Source: Gyrodactylus bullatarudis
Taxonomy: Eukaryota > Platyhelminthes > Monogenea > Gyrodactylidea > Gyrodactylidae
NCBI GenBank assembly: GCA_012064415.1
Contig: SSNU01000119.1
Span: 62,001 to 126,000 of the forward strand
Direction: 5' to 3'
Length of the DNA stretch: 64,000 nucleotides
In this document: positions 19,684-32,317 of the stretch, in pieces
How the letters are laid out: each line of letters begins with the position of its first letter
Position numbering within the stretch: position 1 is the stretch's first letter
Made by a program: the position numbers and the translations under genes
Notes under the pieces: model-generated
What the model was told of the DNA's origin: nothing
The model's input: the letters and a program-made list of their open reading frames with translations, nothing else
The model's database searches: none

Positions 19684-22600
19684 TCAAAAGTTTGATGTTT
19701 TCTGATGACTCTGCATGTTAAATGAGAAAGTCTGAGTGTTGTTGTAAGGTGTTGAGCTGTGATTCCAATACTTCTCCCCCTCATGGGAACTCAAGAGTCC
19801 TTTCTGTTCAAAATCCTTGCCATGGGTATCCACGTCCTGGAATTCCTCCTGGTCATCTTCTGCAATGCTGTCGTCATCCTCGTGTCTGCTATCGAAATTT
19901 TCTGCATCCTCATTGATCCTGGACGAGGCTATCTGGTTCGGTATCATCATGGCGTGTATTTTCTCCCTGAATTATCATATTTGAGTTTTTATTATTTCAA
20001 GTATTAATTAGATTTAGATTGAGGACTCACTTGATAAAGCCTGATGATGCCTTGGCGTTTGGATTGTTCAAGGGAATATTCGATGGGCTTTCATTATTAT
20101 CAGCTTGGTTAGTAGACTTGGGTGAGTTCATCAATGGATTGGAATCAAACTGGCCAAAAGAGTTCTTGTGGGACTGTGGACTTGAATCGGCCAGGTAACT
20201 ATTCGTGAAATGGGGCATGTAAAGTGGGAATTTGCCGTCGAAAAGTGGCCCATTTATATTAAAATTATCGTATCTACAGAGCAAAAGTTTTTGTTTAGAC
20301 GAGAATTAAAGCCAATAGTGGAAAGTGAGCTAACCTATTTCTGACCTTTTCCGCTTCTCGAATTTCCTTCTTTTGCTTCATGCGGCGGTTCTGGAACCAA
20401 ATCTTGATCTGCCTTTCACTGAGACCCAGCTGGGCTGCTAACTCGATTCTCCTCGGCTGGGCTAGATAGTTTGAGAAATGAAATTCTTTCTCTAACTCGA
20501 CCAGCTGGAGATTCGTGTACGCAGACCTAGGTCGTTTGGTCGATGTTGACCCGTTTGTGGATGAGGATATAATGGAAGTTGTAGGTGTCGAATGCATCGA
20601 TGTCGTTACTTTTTTATCACTCTTTGTGACCTTGTACGAAGGGGATATTACAGAGGTGTTGTTACCGTTGGAGAAATCGAGACGTGGACTCTGGATAGAA
20701 CATGAGGAGATGGATTCCGAGGAGTCGCACTGTCGTTTATCTGGTGTTTCTAAAAGGTTTATTTATTATCAGATTATACTTTCAAGTAGTTATATGAATA
20801 ATTATTAGCATTCAAATTGAAATGTGTTATTTACTATCTTGGGTTGAAAACTGGAATTAAATTATTTACAGTTTGCCAATTCATTCATTCACAGTTTGCA
20901 AAAGAAAACACAGATAACTTTTAATTCTTTTGACTGATTCGAAAATGAAGAAATCATTCGAGCGAATTCGTACAACTCAAAAACTTTTTCAACATGTAGC
21001 CCACACACATGTATAAAGAGAGAGGTAAGGTACACTATTCAGAGGGGAAAAATCAAAAGGGATTGCCTCATTAGTCACAGAACTAGACAGACCACGAAGA
21101 AGAAGAAGAGGAAGAGTTTACCTGACGAGAGATGTACTCACTGGTTTCTCTTGGGCCCTCATGTAACTATTTTTCCTTTTCACTTAACATTCAAAACAAT
21201 AACATGATGGGTTAAAAGGGGCCCAATGTCAACGACGACATGTCTTTCAAAATAGAGAATTTTACGCAATAGAATACCGAGCGGTTTAACCTGTCAAAAA
21301 CGGAAACCACTGTCGATACTCAGTTAGCAGATACTCTTGTACCTTGATGATCACTTTTTATAACATGGCTTTATTCATTTATTCAGTACTGATATATATA
21401 TAACTATGATGAGTTGCCTGTTTTTATTGGAAAACTTATGCTCATTTATTTAAATACATTCGTAAGAAGATTTTATCAAATCTTGTTTATTACAATTGAA
21501 ATATTCACGTAAATTTCCAAATACGTCCAAATATCAACTTTGTATCATAATTAGAGATATAAATTGCCTGAAATAGGAAAAATATTATTTGTACAATCAT
21601 TAATCTTTATAATTCTGTATATAAATGAAAATGTTCGATTTCAAAAAAAAAAAAAAAATATTTTTATCGTTATAAAGAATTAAGAATCTTGTTTAAACTT
21701 TACAAATTTCATTGAGAAATATTATTGATCTATTGAATATTATTTTACCACTTTCATTAAGATGATCAAGGCATAATTTTTTCCAGAAACAAGCTTTCCC
21801 CCGAAAAGAAGAGAGAAATCAGGAAATACAAAAAAAATTACCCGGCGATATTGACGGAAATGTATCTTGTTTTTTTTGTTTTATCGAAATCTCTGTGCAT
21901 GTTTGTTCCAACGTGAAACATCCTAATTTAGACATTGACAAATTAGCAGAGATGGTCAGAGGTTTTTTGAGAAAAGAAGAAAAAACTTTTTCCCCTATTG
22001 TCATCAATTCCTGCCTTGAATTAATAATGATGATGTTACATTCTTAACATATCTGTATCTGTATACCTTCCTGTGAACATAAATTTTTATTGCAATGTTT
22101 TCTGTTGTGAAAGGAAAGACCTTGGGAACACAATTCGATAAGATCAAGTGACAGAATAAACACCTCCAGATGTCATGTGATTTCTTATCGTAGGGGAATC
22201 TTTTCAATTGTTTTCCATTAAACAACAGGGTCTTGTCAGGGTATTATAAGGAGGGGGAGGAAATCTTCAATTAAATTACTGAACTGATTTTTTTTCTTGT
22301 CTATTGTAGTTACACATAAATATTCCTAGACATAAATAAGCAAGAGATTTCTTACACAAATGATATCTCAGACAAAAGTCTAGGCAAAAGTTGATAGAAG
22401 AATTAATCTCTCTGGATTTTCTATTCGGAAGAGAGAATATTGCTGATCTCTTGTGTCGTGAGAAGGTTTGAGAGATCTTTAATCGGATCTTATCCCGGTC
22501 TGATGTAAAGAAATATAAAGTCAAGCAATTATTTCTGCCCGTATTAACCGTGTGTAAGACAATGGCAAGTCTTTTAATGCAAAAGGGATCAGAACTATTA

Positions 22601-25600
22601 ATGTTTTTTAAGCAAGGCTCAGTAAACATGTGTCGAAAATATTTCTACCTTGAAAAACCATAACTTTTCAAATCACCGATCAAGTTTCAATGAATTTTTA
22701 CTACGCAATCTTTGAAATCTTTCACGATACGAAGAAATAAGAATTTTTAAAAATTCATTTTTTCAGGAATATTTCAAATCTTGAAGTAGCGCCAAATTCC
22801 CAGTTTTTAGAACTTTGAGTTGAAATGTTTTTTAGCTGCTTTCAGTGTGACAAAGGTATCAAAAGATGATTTATAAGGATCAAAATAAGACAAGAAAACC
22901 GATTGTCAACAGAAAAATTATTCAGGGATCTCGAAAATCAAGACTTGAACACAGACAGGGTTTGTATGAGTCATGACCTAAATTTTCAAGTAAATCCTAT
23001 CATCTCTGTTGCGCCAAAAGTTGTGTAAATATACAGGATATAGAATGTACTATTAAGATTAATTAATTTTTATTGACTTTTTGTATATTTGTAAAAACCC
23101 TCTCTCTCTCTCTCTAGAGGCTCTATTCAAAATGGCCAGTGGACATTAAGTCCTCTTCTGAAATGATTCAAATGATAAACATAAAATGAACATTCGAAGA
23201 CAGGCGGGGGTGTGCGAGTGTACCTTGGGTTTTTTCCCATGGCTAAATAATGATGAAACCCTTGAAAAAAAGGGAAATTTATTTATCTAAAAAATGAACA
23301 ATTTCTTCTGTCTACCCTAAGTCCATTGACGAGGAAGGTGGATGAGAATTATGTAGGCTATTAAAAATAAAAACTGAAAAAACCTCTCGGGGAATTTTAT
23401 GAATCTGGACACACAGTCAAAATAAAAGGCTTTTTGGTAGCGCACACGCTTGTAGATAAGGGGTGAGGTGGATGCTTAATTTAATTCAGATGAACGAGAA
23501 TCCATAAAAAGAACATTCTTCAACCGGATACCTCACGAGTTTATCGATAGACCACACTGTAATAAAAACTTAACTTTTTAATCTTGAGGTGTTTAAGGGC
23601 CTCAAGTCTCATAGATGATCGGAAATTTAGCTATGGTTGGTTTCAATTTTAACTTTAATTGATTCAGATATCTGCCAAACCAATAGAATTTCAAAGTTTC
23701 AAAAATACCAAAAGGGTTAACTGGTTACGAAATTAACCTTCAAGCCCCCCCCCTTTTTTTTTGAAATTGAAACATTTATATTTATTCATAGAAATGATTT
23801 GTACAAATAAGGGAACAGTGAAAGAGTGTTCAATGTGCCCTTTTGATGATAAGATTACCATTTTTGAAGATAAAAATTAGAAAACTCATTAAATGGCCAA
23901 GATATTCCGGATTTAGTGATTGCGTAGTAAAAATTCATTGAAAATTGAGCGGCGATTTAAAAATTTTTGGATTTTTAAAACCGAATGACGTAATGGAGAA
24001 TCATTTTCGACACATGCCTCAATGCAAAATAATGCTTAGAATTGATAGTTCTATCAGAATAGTTGGTCCTAACATGAGGTTAAAAATTTCACTCTAGCCT
24101 AATCAAGTTACCTACATTCAATAGAGATGAATTGAAATACACCAGGAAAAAAAGTTAGTTAGAGCCAGTATTTTTTAATTTCAGCGAAGAAATCATTGAG
24201 ATTGAGGTACATAACAATATCAAGTGCTGTAAATTTCAGATTTTATTGTTTTAACCCATGAGAGAATCTGAAATCTTCAGTAAATGTGTTGGTGAAAGTA
24301 GATTCACTTCGAATATGACCAATGGTTCTGCCAGATATTTTCTTCAGTGGATGAGAATTTGGCCTAATTTTTACTATGAGCCCTATTTTTATTTAAAATG
24401 TTGCAAAAATAGTAGTAAAATTCATTGAAAAATTCTGGCGCAAATTCAAAAATTCTAATTGTAAATCGAAAACTCAAAAACATACATACTATAGTAGTTT
24501 TGAAAAATATTCCTGTCTATAAACAGTTGTAATATATAAGGATAATCCATTAACTCCAATGGTCTCGTGAATGGGAAACATACATCTCGTGATCTATAGC
24601 AAGAGTGATGGTGTAAAGAAAAGGCTAACGGAGATTACAAGATTTCTTGCACTGCGAATAAATATTAGAAGACTGTATGCAATTCACTGAATATATATAC
24701 ATATAGCAAGATATATCTTTTTTTTACATGAACTATAAATGTTTTCGTTTTCTTTTTCAATGTATTTTTTGTGGAAGCAATAAATATTTCCTGGTTTTAT
24801 CCAAAAATTCATATTCCTTCCTTACATTCTGTGCATACACTTAAATGGATATTCTTCCTCTCAGGTTCGAGTGTATCTTCTTCAATTTGTCCACACTTTT
24901 TACTGGAAAGTGCAAGAAATTCGTTCTTTTCTCTGAATACCTACCTAAAACCAACCCACCCACCCTCATGCCTATTACATTAAATGCACTATCATCATAG
25001 CCACCAACCCAACCCCTCAGAGGGGAGAGAAACTAATTTTTGGTCAAGCCTAGAGATTTTGTGAAAAAAAAAATTCCCTATTAATAACCAGAAATAAGTT
25101 TATGAGGATTTCCAGCGTTAAATAACTCGAGAAAAAAGTAATTCACTCAAGACAATTCTCATTCAGTTTGAAATAGAAATTGATATAATTTTGAACCAAT
25201 TAGTTCATCAGGGAGCTGTTCGGCATAGATTGACTAAAACGCTGTTCGCTTGCTACCTGACTATGTTATCTTCACACAAGGTTTCAAATATCTCAAGTGT
25301 TTTGAAAAGTCTCACACCAGAAGAGGAATACGACATTGTATTCGAAATATTCTGTGAGTCCAAACTATTTTTCTCAGAGTTGTCTAAATCTTTTTTATTC
25401 TAATCTTAATCTTAATTTTCCTTCAAGTGATGAATTATATCATCAGAGTTATTACTCTAATACAATTCTGATTACTTTTTAATTTTTTTTTAAGAAATAC
25501 TACATATTGCAATCTGACTGTGGATCGTATAATTGGAAAGTTACAACTATCGTCCTAAGAAAGATACAGCGGTCACCAGGCATCTTAGACAGGAAGAGCA

Positions 25601-27155
25601 CGAAGCTTCAATTTCAAACTTTTCAATTTCGTACAAAAAAGCAGGAAATGACAGTTCAGATGTTTGGATGAAGGAGAAATTCTTCGTAAATCAGCAGAAT
25701 TACTCCTATGACCTTCAAGTACCTTTGCCAAGGTGAACTTTTTCCCTTTTCTGTCCATTTTTGCTACTTATTGAAGAGTTTTGGTGGTTTTTCCGTTATA
25801 TAACATATCAGAATTATACCGGCTTAGAGCTTCGAAATTTGGAGTAGAAATATGGAAAAACGTGAAAATTTGCATCATTTTTGGAGGTTTAAAAATCCAC
25901 CTTATTAGTAAAAGTAGACATTAATTCTCAAATGTACTGCCTTCTATTTATAGAAAGGTCAACAGAGTTTATAATAAAGAGACCTATAGAAAAAGAGTTA
26001 AGTAGGTCTCAGAGGTCACTGTCAAATGGACATTTGTGCCAGCATGGAAAAACATTTGGGCAAGGTATCTCTTTTATCTTCTTTTTAAATTTTAATATCC
26101 TCAGATAAGTAAATATATAACCCTTTGTAGCAACATTACTTTTGGTTTTTATTGCTAAAAACTACTGAGAGAAACCCTTTTGGCCAACACGTGGCTGTCT
26201 CTTTAAAGGAGAATTTTTATAGAAATTAAAATTGTCTTTCTGATTGTATTTTTAGATTGACATATTCGAATGCAATGAAAAAAATATGCCTCCAAATTTT
26301 TTATTCCATTATTTAGAGCTCAAGAATCCAGAATGAGTAAGTCGATGTTTTTTGTCGATTCTTGAAATATCCCACGTTTATTATTGAAGAATGAAAAGGT
26401 GGTTTTGAGAACTTCAACTATTCAACCAAAACCACTAAATTTTCAATGAATTCTTACTACTACTACTTAATGAATTTTTTACTACACATCAAAAATATTA
26501 ATGACTCACGTAATACAATTTGATTGATGAAGGAATCATTGTTTGATGAATGCTTTTCGGTTATCAAAGGATCAGAGTTACTGCCAAGTAACTGGTTAGT
26601 TGAAGTGAGATATTCTGATGGGGAAGAGAACATAGCTTGATGGTTTTGTTGTGATTGTTGTGGATAGCTTGGCGAATTATCCATCAAACCATGATTGTAC
26701 GAATTCTGGTGGTTAAAAACAGACTGATACGGATTCTGTTGTTCTGGCATCATTGGATCGTTGGGTCTGCCAGTCTGAGTAGAAGGATTTGTCAAGTTGT
26801 ACAAATAGTTTGAGTAAATATTCGAGTATTCATTCAACTGGTTGATTATTAGACCAGTCTTTGGAGGTTTCTGTTGATCCTCTTCGTTCACGTTCATGTA
26901 GTGGGTAGTTTGATTTTGTAGATGATGGTGATAACTGCTACCATCACCAGGGTTCAAATGATTGTACGAGCTTACAAGGGGATAGCCAATAGTTTGAGCC
27001 TTTGACTTTATCATAGTATTAGTAGAGTCTTCCGCCTCCTTACCAAATGAGTTCGGAGTCATGTGGAAGAGTTGTTGGTGATCTTGCAGCTGGTAAGACG
27101 AGGCAATGTGAGATCTTTCCTTTTGATTTCTATGCAGAAATTCTTCCATAATCAT
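19684..27155 (-). CDS. Hox3: Hox gene, best match Hox3/zen
   Basis: Four exons on the minus strand: 27155-26510, 20749-20335, 20273-20031 and 19966-19684. Phases 1, 2 and 2 agree and give 528 aa. Exon 1 (215 codons) is low-complexity, rich in Asn, Gln, Ser, His and Tyr. The homeodomain, about residues 287-346, lies within exon 2. It reads [21 protein letters not shown] at the start and has [19 protein letters not shown] as recognition helix. [11 protein letters not shown] with [15 protein letters not shown] favours Hox3 over labial, pb or Deformed, though MKQKK resembles labial. YLAQPRR replaces the usual YLCRPRR. I see no YPWM hexapeptide. The C-terminal half is Ser/Asn/Pro-rich and then acidic. 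It encodes a nuclear DNA-binding transcription factor used in axial patterning, or in extra-embryonic roles in insects. Intron 1 is 5.8 kb; exon 1 is linked to exon 2 by phase and composition, not by homology. Confidence 0.82.
22627..24016. mobile_element. 1.4-kb element with about 90-bp imperfect terminal inverted repeats
   Basis: The left end starts CATGTGTCGAAAATATTTCT and the reversed right end starts CATGTGTCGAAAATGATTCT. Both arms run inward to a shared GAATTTTTACTACGCAATC. No transposase frame is recognisable in the 1.4 kb. The phrase TAGTAAAATTCATTGAAAA from the arm recurs at about 24412, 26430 (reversed) and 61745, so this is a dispersed family. Confidence 0.65.
24375..24472. repeat. 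Dispersed repeat, family 2 (copy near 61680-61802)
   Basis: This shares an ordered series of words with 61680-61802: an agcccYatttttat start, tgttgcaaaa, then aaaattcattgaaaa, ggcgc, ttcaaaa and taaatcga. It looks like an old transposable-element fragment. Confidence 0.55.
25214..25273. repeat. Dispersed repeat, family 3, copy 1
   Basis: The block gttcgcttgctacctgacta with the neighbouring agattgact..aacg..gttc words matches the hairpin-forming sequence at 50324-50410. It is probably a non-autonomous element remnant. Confidence 0.55.
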
Positions 27156-28127
27156 ACCAGTATTTCTTTTATTTGAGGTTATTTTGTAATTGTCAAAATC
27201 AAAGAAATTAATTAGTTTGCTTTCAGGAATTCCCTTGGCAATATACCCTGCTGACAGAAAACTTTTTTTCCTCTCAAGTTATTAGGGGGAGAATATTCGA
27301 TTTTTCCATTTTCATTCAGAAGGGGGTGGATTGGATATCTGAAGCATGCATGGTTTATCACAGTCAGGATTGGTTCGCTTTCTGAGCCAATCAGAATGGA
27401 GGAATTGATGCGCGAAAATATTTTAATTTTTTAGTATTATATTTTCAAAATACTATTCACATTGAATATAATATACAGGAGAGTAGTGGATATAGTATTG
27501 AAAGAACAAGTTTAAATTAGTTATAGATGTTAAATGTGTAGCCCAATAGAATAATTGAATAGTACAATAACAAGGAAGTTTTTTTTAATATTTGAAATAA
27601 AAACAAGAAAGAACAATAAAATATCAAGATTCCCACGCTCATTAAGAATATATAGGCATAGAGAAATATATAGATCTAGAATTATTCTCGGAAATTCAGC
27701 ATTGTAATCACGTTCAGTTGACGATAGCAACTAGCTAAGTTTTTTCCTGTGTGCAGCTGGAAAAGTAATTTAGGAAAAAAACAGACACATTCACTGTGTG
27801 TCATTTAAGTATCTTGATGATTTAACTACTATTTCATGAAGTACATAACACCCTACCTTAGTACGTAAGAAAATTTTTTAGAGAAATGAAAAATATTTTT
27901 TAGTTTATTTAAATGATCTTTATAAGAATTTTAATTTCTTTATCTGTTGATTTTTTATAAGTTTATTGTAATTTGGCTTTTGAAGTAGTATGGTGAAAAT
28001 TTAATGAATAAACTTTTTGAGTTTAAAAAATTTGAAATATCTCGAAACAGGTTCAGTAAAACGTAAATTCTCTTCTTGAATTATCATTTAGAATTAGCAA
28101 GAATGTTTTGTTAAACTTCAGTTTTAA
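27156..28127. other. Divergent intergenic region Hox3 / USP48
   Basis: This 972-bp AT-rich stretch separates the Hox3 start (minus) and the USP48 start (plus). It must hold both promoters. No gene, repeat or recognisable regulatory motif was seen. Confidence 0.5.
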
Positions 28128-31100
28128 ATGTCTAACTCAATCGAAAAACTTACAAGAGATTTATATATTCCAGATGCCATTTTATGCTCTAAAGCTGATC
28201 ATATGTAATTCTAAATACTTTTACTTTAGCTGTAAAAACAAAAACTTTTGTATAAATTCAATTCTCAAATCTTTATGTCCAACCTTTAATGATCCGGATA
28301 AAACATCAAAGAATAGCATTGTAACTTTAATTAATCCCTAATGTTCCAAATTTAGAATGGCTTAATGAACCTTGGAGGTACCTGCTATCTCAACTCCTTC
28401 CTCCAGATTTACGCAAGGATCCCTGAAATGCTCAAACTGATTTTTGACACAAATTCAAAATGTGATATAATTGAATCTTTGAAAAAAATCTTTGGTCAGC
28501 TCCTTCTCAGTGATAGAGGAAATATATCACCGATTGATTTGGCTAATTCGCTCAACCTGCAGACAAACATTCAGCAGGATGCACCGGAATTTCACAATTT
28601 GTTCTGTCAGTGTCTCTCCAATAAGCTAACCGGTCCCAATTTATTCGATGATATCTTCACTGGGAGTATGATTTTTGAAATTACTTGCTCAAAGTGTCAG
28701 TCTGTATACTCAAAGAAGCAAGTCTTTTCCGATCTCAATGTAAACTTGCACCAACAAAACTTTATCAGCTGCTTCAAGGATACCTACTCTGTGAGTGATA
28801 GTTTGAAATATTTTTTCCATGAAATTCCGTTCATTCCTTTATGGAAGGTATGAGAAAAATCTATTCGTTTCGTTTTTGTCTTAGTTTGGGTTTGAAATTG
28901 TTCTACACTTCCGATCGATACGTCTGATAATATTCATATCAATATTACTTACTTTTTTTGACTACTAGGAGGAACTACTATGTGAAGAAAACAAGTATTT
29001 TTGTGAGAAATGCAACTCGAAACAAGATTCAATTAGGAAGACGTACTTTTCAAAGCTTCCCAAGTTCTTATCCTTCCAGCTGAACAGATTCTCCTACGAC
29101 CTCAAATTATTTAAGCGAGTCAAGAATTATCGGGTACTCCAGATCCCCGTTGAGATTGACTTGAAAGATAAAATGTACCAATCAGATGTTATGCCACCAG
29201 ATGAGACTAAATACGAATTATTTGCTATCCTCTTACACCTGGGTAAGAGTGCAGAATCTGGCCATTATATGGCTGTTGTTCTTGACGATAGTGGCGACAG
29301 ATCATGGATTATTTTCGATGATGAACAAGTGAAAAGGGTCCCCTATGGATCTTTGGATCTGGCCAAAGTTGATCGCCTAAAAGGACGCTGTAACTTTATT
29401 AAAAAGGAGCAAACTCCAAACTTTGATCACTTAAAGTCCCAATGGGCCTACATGATTTTCTTCCGGAAGAAGGCCGAGGAAAAATTGTCTGAGTTGAGTT
29501 CAAAAGTCCTAAGCAACAGTAAGTTTTTCTTTGATTCTTTTCAATGAACCATGACTTTTTAACTTTTTTATATAATCATATGTAGTTCCAGTATTAATCC
29601 GGGAAAAAATTGAAAACGACAATAAAGAGTTCAACAAGGAAATCGTGGAAATTAGGAACAAAACTGTGAGTTTTTACGTCTGATCAACCTCGAGACCTTG
29701 TTCAATTTAGACTATGTTTTAGATTGAAGAGAATAGTAAAAAAGAAGAGTTATACGAGGAAATAAAATCAATCAAGGATAAAATCCAGTTCTTCTCGCCC
29801 GATTCCGACACACAGGTTAGCTCTGCATCAATTGAGATCGATTCCTTTGTCATCATACCCCTTGTATGGCTTCAAAAGTGTTTTCAAGCCCTCTTCGACA
29901 ATCAGCCTATACCACAAGTTCCCGAGGAGTTCATTTGCCCACATAGTGGGTCTAAAACTGGCCAGAAGAACTCGTTCATTGCTAAAAAGAAGGAATTCCT
30001 TCAAGTAGCCAAGAAATGGTTCATTGGAAGTAAAGACAACTTGTGAGTAAACTTCATCATCTTATCCAATCCTATTTAGAATAGAGGTCATATACGATAA
30101 AGGTTTTTGAACTAAGCAGTGTCTTATTTTACTATAATTCAATGAAAAGTAGTATGATAAAATCGAATGCTGGTAGACGTAAATATTATTTTACAAATTT
30201 CATTCAGTTATTAAATTAATTCGAAATAATTTTAATACATTTTATGCTATTCTAGTGAAAGTATTACAAGGATATTTCAACCCTGTCTTGAGTGCACTGC
30301 CAGTAAAAAATTGGATGATGAATTGGCTGATATTGAAAAGGATATAAAGGCTTGGCAAAAGGATATCAAGTCCCTTAAAACTGAAGACATCATAAAGAAT
30401 TATTCTGTGAGTTAATTGACCAGAAAAGCCTCTTTTGCATCTAGTAATCTTATTTATTTGTTCTGTGTTATTCTCAATAATGTGATCTATTCTCTAGGAT
30501 TTGTACATAATTTCAACGTCACACTTGGTCAGTTGGAAAGAATACGCCAGGGATACCATGCCTGATGCAAGTCCATTCAACTCTGATATTTACTGTTGTC
30601 ATGATAAACTAAGAAGTTCAAAGGTCTACTTCCTCCCGGAGGCCATTTGGCTTCGGATTACTCATCACATTGGTCTAATGAAGAATCCCATTTTTGAGTT
30701 GAAGCTAGACTCAAAGAATAAACCCAATTGCTTCAAGGTCTTGAAGGAAACATGTCTCGACTGTACTGTTCTAGCGAACAATCAAGTCTCTAGAATAAAG
30801 AGGGAAAAGTCCGCCCTCCAATCCCTGTTCCTTAGGACGAATGATTTAATCTTGAATTATAAAAATGAACTTATCGTGAGACAATCGAAAAAGGTTCGCA
30901 ACTTCAAGGAGCTAACCTCTGTGTATGTCTACGGAAACGAGGAAGATCAAATTAAAACCGATAAAAAATGCCTTTACCTGGTCAGTGGACAGTTTGTTGA
31001 TGAATGGCGAGAGTCTGTGAAAAAGTTTACCCCCATCAAATCAGCCATACCGCCATGGTACAACAATCTGTTTTGTAAACACGCCAAAGTAGGTCATTTT

Positions 31101-31951
31101 TTTAAATACTCAACCCTATTAAAAAAAGAAAATAACATCATCCTTTTCCAGTTGGAGAGAAATATTAATGAATTCATTGAAAGTCAACAGTTGGAGATAA
31201 TCCTACAGGATGAGTACACCTTTTTCCTCGAAAATTTTGCTACCCACGAAAACTTTGGGCTCCAATTCGTTGTCGATATGGAAAGCCATTTTGTTGAGAT
31301 CACTGACCAGAGTGAACTTCTCGAGAACATTTGTGAGGAATGCAAGGACCTGGCTAGCGACACTGGAATTCCCCAGAGGAAGAGGAATCGCAATGAAAAA
31401 TTATTCATCTCCTATGAGATTAGGAAAGGACTTCCCACAGAAGAGTTCCATGAATCAGTTTGTTCTCAATTTTTAAACCACTGATCACAGTTTTGTTTAA
31501 TGAATTAATCTTTTTATGTAGAAGGCTACAGAAATGGAGGAGGAAAATGTGCGTCGATCGAGTCGAAGAAAGGTTCGCGAAGACTCCTGCATAAACATCA
31601 ATGATCAGGCTACAGTCCGAGATTTCAAACTTAGAATAACTGAACTCTATGGCATTTCTCCCATGGATCAGAAAATTTTCTTTCAGGTAAGACTTTGTTT
31701 GCATTCAATTTAAAATCCATTTATCATTCTCTTTAATTTAGAAGGAAGAAATTTGTGATGATAATTTAAAACTTATCTTCTTCGACTTGAATAGCAACGA
31801 AAAGGTCTATGTTTATGTTGAAGATCAAGCTGCTGAGAACACTCCCACTTGTAAGGGTCATTTAATCAATTTGAAATAAAAAGATTCATCATTTTTTAAT
31901 ATTTCAGATGAAACATTTTTCCAAGGAACCAGATTGTTATGCGATTCATAA
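28128..31951 (+). CDS. USP48: USP48 ubiquitin-specific protease
   Basis: Eleven exons: 28128-28204, 28230-28320, 28356-28847, 28969-29518, 29586-29665, 29723-30042, 30256-30406, 30498-31457, 31522-31686, 31742-31850 and 31908-31951. All phases close and give 1012 aa (human 1035). The first two introns are only 25 and 35 bp and are needed to recover the N-terminus (CKNKNFC, then DPDKTSKNSINGL). The USP catalytic domain has the Cys box GLMNLGGTCYLNSFLQIY (Cys about 66) and the His box SGHYMAVV (His about 319). Zinc-binding CSKC and CEKC pairs lie between them. DUSP-type repeats follow (ICPHSGSK and CKHAK are the usual C-P-H-type starts). The C-terminus is a ubiquitin-like domain (RRSSRRKVRED, then ATVRDFKLRITELYG) ending in FFQGTRLLCDS, parallel to FKGTGLLGH. 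The family removes ubiquitin from histone H2A and from NF-kB and Hedgehog pathway proteins. Confidence 0.95.
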
Positions 31952-32317
31952 TGAAAATGAACTAATTATTTATCATGTAAAGTAATTATTAACTATAATC
32001 ATTCGAGATTTGTAAATAAATAAATCAAGTTTTATGTAATTGTTTCTTTTCTTTAATAGTCTATAATTATTGTATATTATTGAATAATATTTTCGATAAA
32101 CAAGCGAAATCAAAATGTAATATCAACTTGAATTTGTTTCGTACATTCTAAGACTCATTCAAACAATAATTCTCCAAATTAGTATAATTGTGTTTTATTC
32201 ATTATAACTGCAGCACACATTCAATTTAGACATTTTAGGTGTTTTCAAATGGCACTTTAGATTTACAGTTGAACGCTTGAATTTGTTAATAGAAGAACAT
32301 TCAGATTAGTTAGCACC
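31952..32317. other. Intergenic USP48 / TMEM131-like
   Basis: A 366-bp spacer between genes on the same strand. An aataaataaat run at about 32015 is the likely USP48 polyadenylation signal. Nothing else is seen. Confidence 0.6.

Larger units (their letters stand above)
20750..26509 (-). other. Hox3 intron 1 (5.8 kb, repeat-bearing)
   Basis: No coding exon was recognised inside. It holds the inverted-repeat element at 22627-24016, a partial family-1 repeat near 22640-22960, a CT run near 23100, and repeat fragments at about 24375-24472 and 25214-25273. Hox introns often hold enhancers, but none can be identified here by eye. Confidence 0.6.

Noticed and set aside
31071..31155. Possible 66-bp intron in the large USP48 exon (gtagg...ttccag)
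   Set aside because: Reading through keeps the alignment with USP48 at the right length, so it is coding.
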